Assembly: GCA_033675545.1 (NCBI GenBank) | Contig: JAWDGP010005015.1 | Span: forward strand, 27,042-91,041 | From: Elysia crispata | Lineage: Eukaryota; Mollusca; Gastropoda; Plakobranchidae | Length of the DNA: 64,000 nucleotides | Direction: 5' to 3' | Shown here: in pieces, positions 30,001 through 48,565 of the stretch | Position numbering within the stretch: position 1 is the stretch's first letter | How the letters are laid out: the number at the start of each line of letters is the position of its first letter | Position numbers and translations under genes: made by a program | The notes under the pieces: model-generated | What the model was told of the DNA's origin: nothing | Databases searched by the model: none | What the model saw: the letters and a program-made list of their open reading frames with translations, nothing else

Positions 30001-33000
30001 CAAGTACAACTACAACTACAACAAGTACAACTGCATCTACAATAACTAAAACTACAACTACAACAAGTACACGTACAACTACAACTAAAACAAGTACAAG
30101 TAAAACTACAACAAGTACAACTACAACTACAAAAAGTACAAGTACAACTACAACTACAACAAGTACAAGTACAACTACAACTACAACAAGTACAACTACA
30201 ACTACAACAAGTACAAGTACAACTACAACTACAACAAGTACAACTACAACAAGTACAAGTACAACTACAACTACAAAAAGTACAACTACAACTACAACAA
30301 GTACAACTACAACTACAACTACAACAAGTACAACTACAACTACAACAAGTACAAGTACAACTACAACTACAACAAGTACAACTACAACTACAACAAGTAC
30401 AACTACAACTACAACAAGTACAAGTACAACTACAACTACAACAAGTACAAGTACAACTACAACTACAACAAGTACAACTACAACTACAACAAGTATAAGT
30501 ATAACTACAACTACAATAAGTACAACTACAACTACAACAAGTACAAATACAACTACAACAGTACAAGTACAACTTCAACTACATCAGGTACAAGTACAGC
30601 TACAACACGTACAAATACAACTACAACTACAACTACAACAAGTACAAGTACAACTACAACTACAACAAGTACAACTACAACTACAACTACAACAAGTACA
30701 AGTACAACTAAAACTACAACAAGTACAACTACAACTACAACAAGTACAAGTACAACTACAACTAAAACAAGTACAACTACAACTACAACTACAACAAGTA
30801 CAAGTACAACTACAACTACAACTACAACAAGTACAACTACAACTACAACAAGTACAAGTACAACTACAACGTCAACAATTACAACTACAACTACAACTAC
30901 AACACGTACAATTACAAATATAGCTACAACAAGTACAACTACAACTACAACAAGTACAAGTACAACTACAACTACAACAAGTACAAGTACAACCACAACA
31001 AAAACAAGTACAAGTACAACTACAACTAAAACAATTACAACTAGAAGTAAAACTACAACAAGTACAACTACAACTACAACATGTACAACTACAAATACAA
31101 CAAGTACATGTACAAGTACAACCTACAAGAAGTAAAACTACAACTACAACAAGTACAAGTACAACTTCAACTACAACAAGTACAACTACAACTACAAGAA
31201 ATACAACTACAAATACAACTACAACAAGTACAACTACAACTACAACCTACAAGAAGTAAAACTACAACTACAACAAGTACAAGTACAACTAAAACGACAA
31301 CAAGTACAACTAGAGCTACAAAAAGTACAAATACAACTAAAGCTACTATAAGTACAACTAAAATAACAACTACAACAAGTACAAGTATAACTGCAACTAC
31401 AACAAGTACAACTAAAACTAAAACTACAACAAGTACAACTACAAATACAACAAGTACAACTACAACTACAACAAGTACAACTACAACTACAACAAGTACA
31501 ACTACAACTACAACAAGTACAACTACAACTACAACAAGTACAAGTACAACTACAACTACAACAAGTACACGTACAAGTACAACTACAGCAAGTACAACTT
31601 AAACCACAACAAGTACAATTACATAAACAATAAGTACAACTACAACTACAACTACAACAAGTACAACTACAACTACAACTACAACAAGTACAACTACAAC
31701 TACAACAAGTACAACAACAACTAATACAAGTACAAGTACAACAACAACTACAACAAGTACAACTACAACTACAACAAGTACAACTACAACTACAACAAGT
31801 ACAAGTACAACTACAACTACAACAAGTACAACTACAACTACAACTACAACAAGTACAAGTACAACTACAACTACAAGAAGTACAACTACAAGTACAACAA
31901 GTACAAGTACAACTACAACTACAACAAGTACAACTACAACTACAACAAGTACAACTACAACTACAACTACAACAAGTAAATTTACAACAACTACAACAAG
32001 TACAACTACAACTACAACAAGTACAAGTACAACTACAACTACAACAAGTACAAGTATAGCTGTAACTACAACAAGTACAACAAAATCTGCAACAAGTACA
32101 AGTACATATACAACTAAATTAAGTACAACTACAACTACAACTACAACAAGTACAACTACACTTACAACAAGTACAACTACAAGTACAACAACAACAAGTA
32201 CAAATACAACTACAACTACAACAAGTACAAGTACAACTACAACTACAACAAGTACAACTACAACTACAACTACAACTACAACAAGTACAACTACAACTAC
32301 AACAAGTACAAGTACAACTACAACTACAACTACAACAAGTACAACTAAAACTACAACAAATATAAGTACAACTACAACTACAACAAGTATAACTCCAACT
32401 ACAACTAGAACTAGAACTATAAAAGTACAATTACAACTACAACTACAACAAGTATAACTACAACTAAACTAGAACTACAACTATAAAAGTACAATTACAA
32501 CTACAACTACAACAAGTACAAGTACAACTACAACTACAACAAGTACAACTGCACTTACAATTTTAACTACAACAAGTACAAGTACAAGTACATAACAACT
32601 ACAACAAGTACAAGTACAACTACAACTACAACAAGTACAACTAAAACTACAACAAGTACAACTACAACTACAACAAGTACAACTACAACTACAACAAGTA
32701 CAACTACAACTACAACTAAAACAAGTACCACTACAACTACAACTACAACAAGTACAACTACAACTACAACTACAACAAATTAAACTACAAATACAACAAG
32801 CTACCAATACAAGTACAAGTACAACTACAAGAACTACAACTACAACTACAACTACAACAAATTCAACTACAACTACAACAATACAACTACAACTACAACA
32901 AGTACAAGTACAGAGACAAGTACAACTACAACTACAACAAGTATAAGTATAAGTACAACAACAACTAAAACTACAACAAGTACAACTACAATTTTAACGA

Positions 33001-34904
33001 CAACAAGTACAACTACAACTACAGCTACAACAAGTATAACTACAACTAAAACAAGTACAACTATAACTACAGCTACAACAAGTTTAACTACAACTACAAC
33101 TACACCAAGTACAAGTACAACTACAACTACAACTATAACAACAACAAGTACAACTACAACAACAACTAAAACAAGTAAAACTACAACTACAACTAAATCA
33201 AGTGCACCCAAAACTACAACTACAACAAGTAAAAGTAAAACTACAACTACAACAAGCACAACTACACCTACAACTACAACAAGTACAACTACAACTACAA
33301 CAAGTACAACTACAACTTAAACAAGTACAACTAGAAAAAAAGCTACAACAAGTACAACTACAATTACAACTACAACTACAACAAGTACAACTACAACTAC
33401 AACTACAACTACAGAAGTACAACTACAACTACAACAAGTACAACTACAAGTACAACTACAACAAGTACAAGTACAACTACAACTAAAACAAGTACAACTA
33501 CAACTACAACTACAACAAGTACAACTACAACTACAATAAGTACAAGTACAACTACAACAAGTACAACTACAACTACAACTACAACAAGTACAACTACAAC
33601 TACAACTACAACAAGTACAACTACAACTACAACAAGTACAACTACAACTACAACTACAACAAGTACAAGTACAACTACAACTACAACAAGTACAACTAGA
33701 ACTACAACTCCAACAAGTACAACTACAACTACAACTACAGCAAGTACAAGTACAACTACAACAACAACACTACAACTATAACTACAACTACAACAAGTAG
33801 AACTACAACTACAACTACAACTACATCAAGTACAAATACAACTTCAACTACAAGTACAAATACAAAAACAACTACAACAAGTATAACTACAACTACAACA
33901 AATACAACTACAACTACAACTAAAACAATTAGAACTAGAACTACAATTACAACAAGTACAACTACAACTAAAGCAACTAACAATTACAATTACAACAACT
34001 ACAAATACAACTACAACAAGTACAACTACAACTCCAACAAGTACAACTACAACTACAACAACAGTAAGTACAACTACAACTACAACTACAACAAATATAA
34101 CTACAACTACAACTACAACAAGTAAAACTAAAATTTCAACAAGTACAACTACAACTAAATTTACAACAAGTACAACTACAACTACAACAAGTACAAATAC
34201 AACTACAACTACAACAAGTACAGCTACAACTACAACTACAATAAGTACAAGTACAACTACAACTACAACAAGTACAACTACAACTACAACTACAACTACA
34301 ACAAGTACAAGTACAACTACAACTACAACAAGTACAACTACAACTACAACAAGTACAAGTACAACTACAACTACAACTACAAAAAGTACAACTACAACTA
34401 CAACAAGTAAAACTACAACTACAACAAGTACAACTACAACTACAACTACAACAAGTACAACTACAACTACAACTACAACAAGTACAACTACATCTATAAA
34501 TAAATCATGTACACTTACAACTACATCCAAAACAAATACAGGTAGAACTACAACTACAACAAGTACAACTAAAACAAGTACAACAGTACAACTACAACTA
34601 CAACTACAACTACAACTACAACAAGTACAAATACAACTACAACTACAACAAGTACAACTACAACTAAAACAAGTAAAAGTTCAAGTACAACTACAACAAA
34701 TACAACTACAACTACAACTACAACAACAAGTACAACTACAACTACAACTACAACAAGTACAACTACAACTACAACAAGTACAACTACAACTACAACAAGT
34801 ACAACTACAACTACAACTACAACAAGTACAACTACAACTACAACAACAACAAGTACAACTACAACTACAACTACAACAAGTACAACTTCAAGTACAACTA
34901 CAAC

Positions 34905-34990
34905 AAGTACAACTACAACTACAACAACAAGTACAACTACAACTAAAACTACAACAAGTACAAGTACAACTACAACTACAACAAGTACAA
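34905..34990 (+). repeat. Local duplicate in the homogeneous core, copy F1
   Basis: The word ACAACAACAAGTACAAC, followed by AACTAAAACTACAAC and then a 27-base unit, occurs at 34,921 and again at 35,160. The offset is 239 bases, which unusually is not a multiple of three. Confidence 0.7.
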
Positions 34991-35144
34991 CTACAAGTAC
35001 AACTACAAAAAGTACAATTACAACTACAACAACTACAACTTCAAGTACAACTACATAAATACAACTACAAGTACAACTACAACTACAGCAAGTACAACTA
35101 CAAATACAACTAAAACAAGTATAAGTACAACTACAACTACAACA

Positions 35145-35230
35145 AGTACAACTACAACTACAACAACAAGTACAACTACAACTAAAACTACAACAAGTAC
35201 AAGTACAACTACAACTACAACAAGTACAAC
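35145..35230 (+). repeat. Local duplicate in the homogeneous core, copy F2
   Basis: This is the partner of 34,905-34,990. It lies a few hundred bases before the array begins to break down. Confidence 0.7.
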
Positions 35231-35480
35231 TACAACTACAACTACAAGAAGTACATTTACAACTACAACTATAACAAGTACAACTACAACTACAACAAGT
35301 ACAAGTACAACTACAACTAAAACAAGTACAAGTACAACTTCAACTCCAACTACAACAAGTACAACTGCAACTATAACAAGTACAACTTCAACTCCAGCTA
35401 CAACAAGTACAACTACAACTAAAACAAGTAGAAGTACAACTACAAATACAAGTACAACTACAACTGCAACAAGTTCAACT

Positions 35481-36115
35481 ACATCTCAAACAATTACAAA
35501 TACAACTACAACTACAAGTCCAACTACAAATACAACATGTACAATTAAAAAAACAACTACAACTACAACTAGGAAAAATACAACTACAACAGGTCAAACT
35601 GCAACTAAAGAAGTACAACTACAACTAGAACTACAACAAGTACAACTAGAACTGCAACTACAACAAGTACAAGTACAACTACAACTACAAGTATAACTAC
35701 AACTACAATTACAACAAGTACACAACTCAATCATGACAACTACAAATAAAAACCAGCTACAAGTACAACACATAAGTACAACCAATTACAACTACAACAA
35801 GTACAAGTACAACTACAACTACAACAAGTACAACTACAACTACAACTACAACAAGTAAGTGCCAATCGTTAACTACAACTACAACAAGTACAACTACAAC
35901 TACAAGTACAACAAGTACAACAAGTACAACTACAACTACAATATGGCAAGTACAACTACAACTACAACAAGTACAACTACAACTACAACAACAACAAATG
36001 CACAAGTACAACTACAACTACAACTACAACAAGCATAACATTTTTCAAGCTACAACAACTACAACAAGTACAACTACAACTACAAACTAGTACAACTACA
36101 ATTACAACTATAAAT
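35481..36115 (+). repeat. Array breaking down at the left edge of the anomalous block
   Basis: Units are still recognisable but are interrupted by words not typical of the array, such as CCAATCGTTA near 35,865, ATATGGCAAG near 35,940 and CATTTTTCAAGC near 36,038. Irregular one- and two-base indels break the triplet phase more often than in the preceding 15 kb. Full units disappear by about 36,115. This could be the true edge of the array or the start of poorly determined consensus sequence. Confidence 0.7.
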
Positions 36116-37059
36116 AAAACAAGTATAGCCTCAAGCAACAAGGCAACAAGCTCAAGTTTTCATCAATAATCATAATTAGTTAATATAAGTTATCAATGAA
36201 AACTAATACCAAAGAGGCTAAAATACAACTATATAGTCTTCTTCATAAAGCAAATAAGCTGCAGCAACAGACAACCAGCAATCAAATACAGCAAAAAAGA
36301 AGAAAAGCAAATTTAAAATGGCCACAGAACAACCAGCATTCAACTGCAAAAACAATAAATGCAAGAATACCAGAATTAAAAATACAAAGGAACAAGCAAA
36401 GACAACAAAAAAGAGAAAAGGCATCCTCAGTATACTACAAGAATAAAAGCACAATGCAAATACAATAGAATGGCAGCAAAAAAAGCAAAAAGCAAATGGA
36501 CACAGGATCATATGCAGCAACCAGAGCAAGTATAAATTCAAAGGAATTAATATTAGTAAAATACAAAAAGAATTAAAAATAAATGCAAAAGGTATTCAAA
36601 TACAAAAATCGCAAAAAGTAAATAACAACTAAATCACAACAAATAGCAAGTTTCATCAAGTAAAACAAAACTAGCACTTTATATTAAGAAAGGGAGAATT
36701 TCAACAAGTGCATAATATACAATTTATTAAATACAACTAAAAGTACAATAAAAGGAAATTTACAATGCCAAGAAGGCGTAATGCAGACTTTCAACTTAAA
36801 ACAATTAAAATTATAAATTTATAGTATAAATGGACGACATCAACAAGTATAAAACAATTACAATCATAACTACAATGGTACAGCACAATTAGAATTAAAT
36901 AACAAGTGCGGCAATTCCCATGTACTGGTACAGTAAAAATAAAAAAGGGAAAAGCAATTACAATGGCAATATTAAAATTAAATAATAACAAGTATGGCCC
37001 TTGGCTCTATAACAAGAAAAAAGTATACAACAGCAAGAAAAAGAATTAATATACAAAAA
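36116..37059. other. A-rich non-repetitive stretch without a recognisable gene
   Basis: This is the longest part of the window that is neither array nor guanine run. The + strand is strongly A-rich and poor in T, and it holds scattered fragments of the unit, for example CAACAAGT near 36,702 and CAACAAGTAT near 36,840. The longest open frames are about 90 codons at 36,196-36,468 (+) and 107 codons at 36,218-36,541 (-). They overlap, are dominated by Lys, Gln and Asn or by Phe, Leu and Val as base composition would dictate, and show no domain. I see no RNA gene, transposon terminus or promoter. It may be a decayed array edge, genuine unique sequence, or a low-quality read whose signal deteriorates towards the guanine run. 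Confidence 0.6.

Positions 37060-37112
<53 letters not shown>
37060..37112 (+). repeat. Pure guanine run of 53 bases
   Basis: The run starts directly after a stretch of A residues in the A-rich segment and contains nothing but G. It ends at a four-base island, AGCA, at 37,113-37,116. As DNA it would be a poly(dG)-poly(dC) tract. Given the much longer runs just downstream, an artefact is the simpler explanation. Confidence 0.97.
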
Positions 37113-37113
<1 letters not shown>

Positions 37114-37116
37114 GCA
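37113..37116. other. Four-base island AGCA between guanine runs
   Basis: This is the only interruption between the first and second guanine runs. The second island, at 37,466, opens with the same AGCA followed by GCAG, so both islands begin in the same way. Confidence 0.95.
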
Positions 37117-41230
<4,114 letters not shown>

Positions 41231-43304
41231 CAACTACAACAAGTACAAGTATAACTACAGCTACAACAAGTAAAAGTAAAAGTACAACAACAACTACAAC
41301 TACAACAAATACACCTAACACTACAACAAGTACAACTACAACTACAACTACAACAAGTACAAGTACAAGTGCAACTCCAACAAGTAAGAGTACAAGTACA
41401 ACTACAACAAATACAAGAACAACTAGAACTACAACAACAAAAAATACAATTACAACAAGTACAAATAAAACTACAACTACAAGAAGTACAACTACAACTA
41501 GAACAAGTACAAGTACAACAAATACAAGTACAAGTACAACTACAACTAAAACAAGTACAAGTACAATTGCAACTAAAACAGTACAAGTACAAGTACAACT
41601 AGAACAAGTACAAGTACAACAAATACAACTACAAAAAGTAAAACTACCACTTCAAGAAGTGCAACTACAAATACAACAAGTACAACTACAACTACAACAA
41701 GTACAACTACAACTACAAAAAGTACAACTACAACTACAAAAAGTACAACTACAACTAGAACAAATACAAGTACAAATACAACTACAACAAGTACAACTAC
41801 AACTACAACAAGTACAACTACAACTACAACAAGTACAAGTACAACTACAACTACAACAAGTACAACTACAACTACAACTACAACAATTACAACTACAACT
41901 ACAACAAGTACAACTACAACTACAACAAGTACAACTACAACTACAACTACAACAAGTACAACTACAACTACAACAAGTACAAGTACAACTACAACTACAA
42001 CAAGTACAACTACAACTACAACAAGTACAACTAGAAATACGACAATTACAAATACAAATACAACAAGTACAAGTGCAACTACAACTAAAACAAGTACAAG
42101 TTTAATTACAACTACAACAACAAGTACAACTACAACTACAACTACAACAAGTAAAAGTACAACTACAACTACAACAAGTACAACTACAACTACAACTACA
42201 ACAAGTACAACTACAACTACAACAAGTACAAGTACAACTACAAGAAGTAAAACTAGAACTACAACAAGTATAAGTACAACTACAACTACAACTACAAGAA
42301 GTACAACTACAACTACAACAAGTACAAGTACAACTACAACTAAAACAAATAGAACTACAAATACAACTACATCAAGTACAACTACAACTACAACAAGTAA
42401 AACTACAACTACAACTACAAAAATTACAATTACAAGTACAACAAGTACCCAACTAAGTACAACAAATGCAACAATGCTGTTAACTACAACAACGGCAAGT
42501 ACAACTACAACTACAACAAGTACAAGTACAAGTACAACTACAACAACAAGTACAAACTACAACTACAACAAGTACAAAAAATAACTACACATACAACTAC
42601 AACAAGTACAACTACAATAACTACAAGTACAACTACAACTGCAACAACTACAAATACAACTACAACAAGTACAAATAAAACTACAACAAATACAATAACA
42701 ACTAAAACAAGTACAACTACAACTACAACTACAAGAAAAACAAATACAACTACAACTACAACAAGTACAACTAAAACTACAACAATTCCAAGTAAAACTA
42801 CAACTACAAGTACAAGTACAACTACAATTACAACTACAACTAAAAAGTACAACTACAACTACAACAAGTACAATTAAAACTACAACTACAACAAGTACAA
42901 GTACAACAACTACAACTATTACTACAACAAGTACAAATACAACTACAACAAGTAACAAGTAGCTAATGCAACTACAACAATTGTAAGTACAAGTACAAGC
43001 ACAACCACAACTACAACAATTACAAGTACAAGTACAAGTACAACTACAAGTGTAATACGTACAAATACAATTACAACTACAAATGCAACAAGTACAACTA
43101 CAACTACAACAAGTACAACTAAAACTACAACAAGGACAACTACAACTACAACTACTACAAGTACAAGTACAAATACAACTACAACAATTGCAACTACAAA
43201 TACAACTACAACAAGTACAACTATAACAGTTACAACTACAACTACAACAAGTAGAAATACAACTACAACTACAACAAGTACAAGTACAACTACAACTACA
43301 ACAA

Positions 43305-43440
43305 GTACAAGTACAATTATATCTACAACAAGTACAAGTACCATTACATCTACAACAAGTACAAGTACAAGTACAACTACAACAAGTACAAATACAACTA
43401 CAACTGCAACAAATACAACTACAAATACATTAAGTACAAC
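43305..43440 (+). repeat. Higher-order duplicate, copy G1
   Basis: The markers ATTACATCTACAACAAG (about 43,343) and ACAAATACATTAAGTAC (43,421) recur in order near 47,632 and 47,731, an offset of 4,289 to 4,310. Confidence 0.7.
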
Positions 43441-44321
43441 TACAACTACAACAAGTAACTTACAACTACAACAACATGTACATGTACAACTACAACTACA
43501 ATAAATACAACTACAACTACAACAAGTACAACTACAACTACAACAACAACAAGTACAAGAACAACTACAACTACAAAAAGTACAACTACAACTACAAAAA
43601 GTACAAGAACAACTACAATTACAACAAGTACAACTACAACTACAACAACAGCTACAACAAGTACAATCACAACTACAACAAGCAAAACGACAACTACAAC
43701 AAGTACAACTACAACTACAATTAGAGTAATTACAATTACAACTACTACTAAAACAAGTACAACTACAACTACAAGTAAAGCAGAACAATTACAACAAATA
43801 CAACTGCAACTACATACAAGTACAACTACAACTACAACAAGTACAACTAAAACTACAACTTTCACAAGTACAACTACAATTACAACAAGTACAAGTACAA
43901 CTACAACTACAACAAGTACAACTGGAATTACCACTATAACAAGTACAACTACAACTACATCAAGTACAAGTACAAGATAACTACAACTACAACAAGTACA
44001 ACTACAACTACAACAAGTGAAAGTACAACTACAACTACAACAAGTACAAGTACATATACAACTACAACAAGTGTAACTACAACTACAACTACAAAAAATA
44101 CAACTACAACTACAACAACAACAAGTACAACTACAACTACAACTACAATTACAATTACAACTACAACAAGTACATGTACAACTACAACTACAACAATTAC
44201 AACTACAACTACAACAAGTACAAGTACAACTACAACTAAATCAAATACAACTGCACCTACAACAATTACAACTACAGCTACAACTACAACAAATACAAAT
44301 ACAACAATTACAAGTACAAGT

Positions 44322-44352
<31 letters not shown>

Positions 44353-44379
44353 GTACAACTACAACTACAACTACAGTAC

Positions 44380-44600
44380 AAGTGGAAGTACAACTTCAAT
44401 TCCAACAAGTACAACTACAACTAGAACAAGTACAACTACAACAAGTACAAGTACAACTAGAACTACAACTGAAACTACAAAAAGTACAACTACAGCTACA
44501 ATTACAACAAGTACAGGTACCACTACAACTACCACAAGTACAACTACAACTACAACTTCACCAAGTATAACTAGACTTCAAAAAGTACAAGTACAACTAC
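44380..44600 (+). repeat. Higher-order duplicate, copy H1
   Basis: The rare markers TGGAAGTACAACT (44,383), ACAGGTACCACTAC (about 44,513) and CTAGACTTCAAAAA (about 44,571) recur in order at 46,096-46,275. The offset is 1,714 at the first marker and 1,678 at the other two, which points to one 36-base length change. Confidence 0.82.
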
Positions 44601-46095
44601 AACTACAAAAATTACAATTACAACTACAACTACAACAAGTACAACTACAAGTACAACTACAACAAGTAAGAGTACAACTACAACTAGAACAAGTACAACT
44701 ACAACTACAACAAGTACAACTAAGACTACAACAAGTACGAGAAAAACTACAACTACAACAAGTACAACTACAACTACAACAAGTACAACAACAACTACAA
44801 CTACAACAAGTACATGTACAACTACAACTACAACAAGTACAACTACAACTACAACAAGTACAAGTACAACTACAACTACAACAAGTACATGTACTACAAC
44901 TACAACAAGTACAACTACAACTACAACTACAAATACAACAAGTACAACTAAAACTAGTACTACAACAAGTACAGTTACAACTACAACAAGTACAACTAAA
45001 TCTACAACAAGTACAACTACAACTACAACAAGTACAACTACAACTACAACAAGTACAACTACAACTACAACAAGTACAACTACAACTACAACTACAACAA
45101 GTACAACTACAACTACAACAAGTACAAGTACAGCTACAACTACAACAAGTATAACTACGAACTACAACGAGTACAAGTACAAGTACAACTACAACTACAA
45201 CAAGTAAAAACACAACTACAACAAGTACAACTACAACTACAACTATAACAGTACAACTACAACTACAACAAGTACAACTACAACTACAACAAGTACAAGT
45301 ACAACTACAACTACAAAAAGTACAAGTACAACTACAACTACAACAAGTACAATTACAACTAAAAAAGTACAAGTACAACTACAACTACAACAAGTACAAG
45401 TACAATTACAACTACAACTACAACAAGTACAACTACAACTACAACAAGTACAAGTACAGCTACAACAAGTACAAATTCAACTGCAACTCCAACAAGTAAA
45501 ACTTCAACTACAAATACAACAATACAAAAACAACTACAACAAAAACAAGTACAACTAAGACTACTACTAGAAGAAGTACAATACAACTACAACAGGTACA
45601 AGTACAATTACAAACACAACAAGTACAACTACAACTACAACTACAACAAATACAAGTACAACTAAAACTTTAAAAAATACAACTACAACTACAACTACAA
45701 CAAATACAGGTACAACTACAACTACAACAAGTACAACCACAACTACAACTACAATTACAACAGGTAAAACTAAAAGTACAACTAAAAAGGAACAAAAAAC
45801 TACAACTTCAACAAGTACAAGTACAAGTACAACAAGTAAAAGTAGAACGTAAACTACAACAAGTACAACTACAACTACAACTAACACAGGTACAAATACA
45901 TCTAAAACTACAACAAGTACAAGTACATCTACAACTAAAACAAGTACAACTCCAATAACAACAAGTAAAACTCCAATAAGTCCAACAAGTACAAGTACAA
46001 GTACAACTACAAGAAGTACAAGTACAACTACAACTAGAAAAGTACAACTACAACAAGTACAAGTACAAGTACAACTACAACTACAACAAATACAA

Positions 46096-46275
46096 ATGGA
46101 AGTACAACTACAACTAAAACAAGTACAATTACAACTACAACTACAACTAAAACTAGAAAAAGTACAACTACAGCTACAACTACAACAAGTACAGGTACCA
46201 CTACAACTACAACAGGTACAACTACAACTACAACTAAAACAAGTACAACTAGACTTCAAAAAATACAAGTACAAC
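46096..46275 (+). repeat. Higher-order duplicate, copy H2
   Basis: This is the direct partner of 44,380-44,600, shorter by about 36 bases between the first and second markers. Confidence 0.82.
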
Positions 46276-47624
46276 TACAACTACAACAAGTACATTTAAA
46301 ACTACAAAAAGTAGAATTGCAACAACAACAAATACATTTACAACTACATCGACAAATAGTACAAGTACAAGTACAACTAGATTTAGAACAAGTGCAACTA
46401 AGACTACAACAGGTACAAGTACAACTACAACTACAAAAAGTACAACTACAATTTTAACTACAACTACAACAAGTACAACTACAACTACAACAAGTAGAAG
46501 TATAACATCAGCTACCACAAGTACAAGTACAAGTACAATACGTTTAACTAAAACTACATTAAGTACAATACAACTACAACAAGAACAAGTACAATAAAAA
46601 CAAGTACAAGTACAAGTAGAACTACAACAAGTACAACTACAACTACAAATACAACAACTACAAGTACAAGTACAACTAAAACAATTACAAGTACAACTAC
46701 AAGTACAACAAGTACAACTACAACTACATTAATTGGAAAAACAGCTACAACTTCGACAGATACAACTACAACTACAACAAGTCCAAGTACAAATACAACT
46801 ACAACTACCATAAGTACAAGTACAACTACTACTGCAACAAGTATAACTACAACTACAACAAGTATAACTACAACAACAACTACATCTACAACAAGTACAT
46901 GTACAACTACAAGGACAACATATCTAACTCCAACTACAACAAGTACAAATATTCCAACAACTACAACAAGTACAATTACAAGTACAACTACAACTACAAC
47001 AAGTACAACAACAACTACGAGAAGTACAAGTACAAGTACAACTACAAAAATAGAATTGCCACTTCAACAAATACAACTGCAACTACATCGACAAAAAGTA
47101 CAAGTACAAGTACAACTACAACAAGTACAAGTACAACTACAAATAGAACAAGTAAAACTACAACTAGAACAAGTGCAACTAAGACTACAACAGGTACAAG
47201 TACGACTACAACTACAACAAGTACAACTACAATTACAACAAGTACAACTACAATTACAACTACACTACAAGTACAACTACAACTACAACAAGTACAACCA
47301 GAACTATAACAAGTACAAGTACAACTACAGCTACAACAAGTTCAACTACAACTACAACTGCAACAAGAACAATTACAACTACAACAAGTACAAGTACAAC
47401 AAACAACTACAAGAAGTACAAGTATAAGTACAACTACAGCTCAAAACAAGTACAACTACAAATACATTAAGTACAAATAAAACTACAACATGTAAAAGTA
47501 CAACTACAACTACAACAATTACAATTACAACTACAACTACAACTACAACAACTACAACTACAACAAGTAGAAATACTACTACAACTACAACATGTACAAG
47601 CACAACTACAACTACAACAATTAC

Positions 47625-47755
47625 AAGTACAATTACATCTACAACAAGTACAAGTACAACTACAATTACAACAAGTACAAGTACAAGTACAACTACAACA
47701 AGTACAAATACAACTACACCAACTACAACTACAAATACATTAAGTACACCTAAAA
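47625..47755 (+). repeat. Higher-order duplicate, copy G2
   Basis: This is the partner of 43,305-43,440. The shared order of two rare words inside about 110 bases supports common descent over chance. Confidence 0.7.
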
Positions 47756-48180
47756 CTACAACAATTACAAGTACAACTACAACTACAAGAAGTACAAGTA
47801 CAAGTACAACTACAACTACAACAAGTACAAATACATTTACAACTACAACAAGTACAACTACAACTACAACAAATACAACTTCAACTACAACTACAACAAA
47901 TACAAGTACAACTACAACTAAAAGAAGGACAACTACAACTACAACAAGGACAACTACAATTAAAACAAATACAACTTGAACTATAACAATTACAAGTACA
48001 ACTACAAGTATAACAAGTACAACTGCAATTCCAACAAGTAGAACTCCAATTCGAACAAGTACAAGTAGAAGTACAACTACAACAAGTACAAGTACAACAA
48101 CAACTACAACAAGTACAACTACAACTAGAACAAGTATAACTACAACAAGTACAATTACAAGTTCAACTACAACTACAACA

Positions 48181-48330
48181 ACTACAACTACAACTACAAC
48201 AAGTACAAGAACAACTACATTTAGTACAACTACAACTATAACAAGTACAACTACATCTACAACTACAACTAAAACTACAAAAAGTACAACTACAACTACA
48301 ACTACAACAAGTACAGGTACAACTACAACT
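48181..48330 (+). repeat. ACATTTAGTAC higher-order block, copy I1
   Basis: The block carries ACATTTAGTACAACTAC, then ACTATAACAAGTAC, then ACATCTACAACTACAAC and AACTACAAAAAG. Related blocks follow at about 48,445, 49,640, 50,600 and 51,500. I did not see the ACATTTAGTAC marker in the left arm, though an exhaustive count was not possible by eye. Confidence 0.78.
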
Positions 48331-48444
48331 ACAACAAGTACAAGTACAAGTACAACTACAAATATAAGTACAACTACAACTAGAAAAGGTACAACTACAA
48401 CATGAACAAGTACAACTACAACAAGTACAATTACAAGTACAACT

Positions 48445-48565
48445 ACAACTACAACAACTACAACTACAACTACAACAAGGACAACAACAACTACATTTAG
48501 TACAACTACAACTATAACAAGTACAACTAAATCTACAACTACAACTAAAACTACAAAAGTACAAC
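48445..48565 (+). repeat. ACATTTAGTAC higher-order block, copy I2
   Basis: The marker lies at 48,493, 276 bases after copy I1, with the same following words (ACTATAACAAG, then an ATCTACAACTAC word and ACTAAAACTACAAAAG). Confidence 0.78.

Larger units (their letters stand above)
19001..35480 (+). repeat. Homogeneous core of the 21-base minisatellite array
   Basis: The same unit continues with clearly fewer substitutions. Long runs of near-consensus 21- and 27-base units occur around 20,840-21,560, 22,300-23,230, 23,640-24,300, 24,440-24,960, 28,020-28,780, 30,130-30,540, 31,430-32,400 and 33,260-35,270. Homogeneity of this kind is usually read as recent expansion by unequal exchange or slippage; that reading is inference. 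Single-base phase shifts are still present, for example near 23,455 and 23,630, where the + strand translation passes from Thr-rich to Gln/Leu-rich to Asn/Tyr-rich. No insertion of unrelated sequence longer than a few bases is visible. Confidence 0.95.
41231..45400 (+). repeat. Minisatellite array, fairly homogeneous (right core)
   Basis: Tandem 21-, 27- and 33-base units run on with moderate variation. Near-consensus runs occur at about 41,660-42,250 and 44,700-45,370. Occasional short irregularities, such as near 42,425-42,490 and 42,953-42,970, shift the phase. There is no credible open reading frame or inserted element. Confidence 0.93.

Noticed and set aside
36196-36541. Two overlapping open frames of 90 and 107 codons in the A-rich segment, on opposite strands
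   Set aside because: Their composition follows base bias, no domain is recognisable, and the underlying sequence may itself be unreliable.
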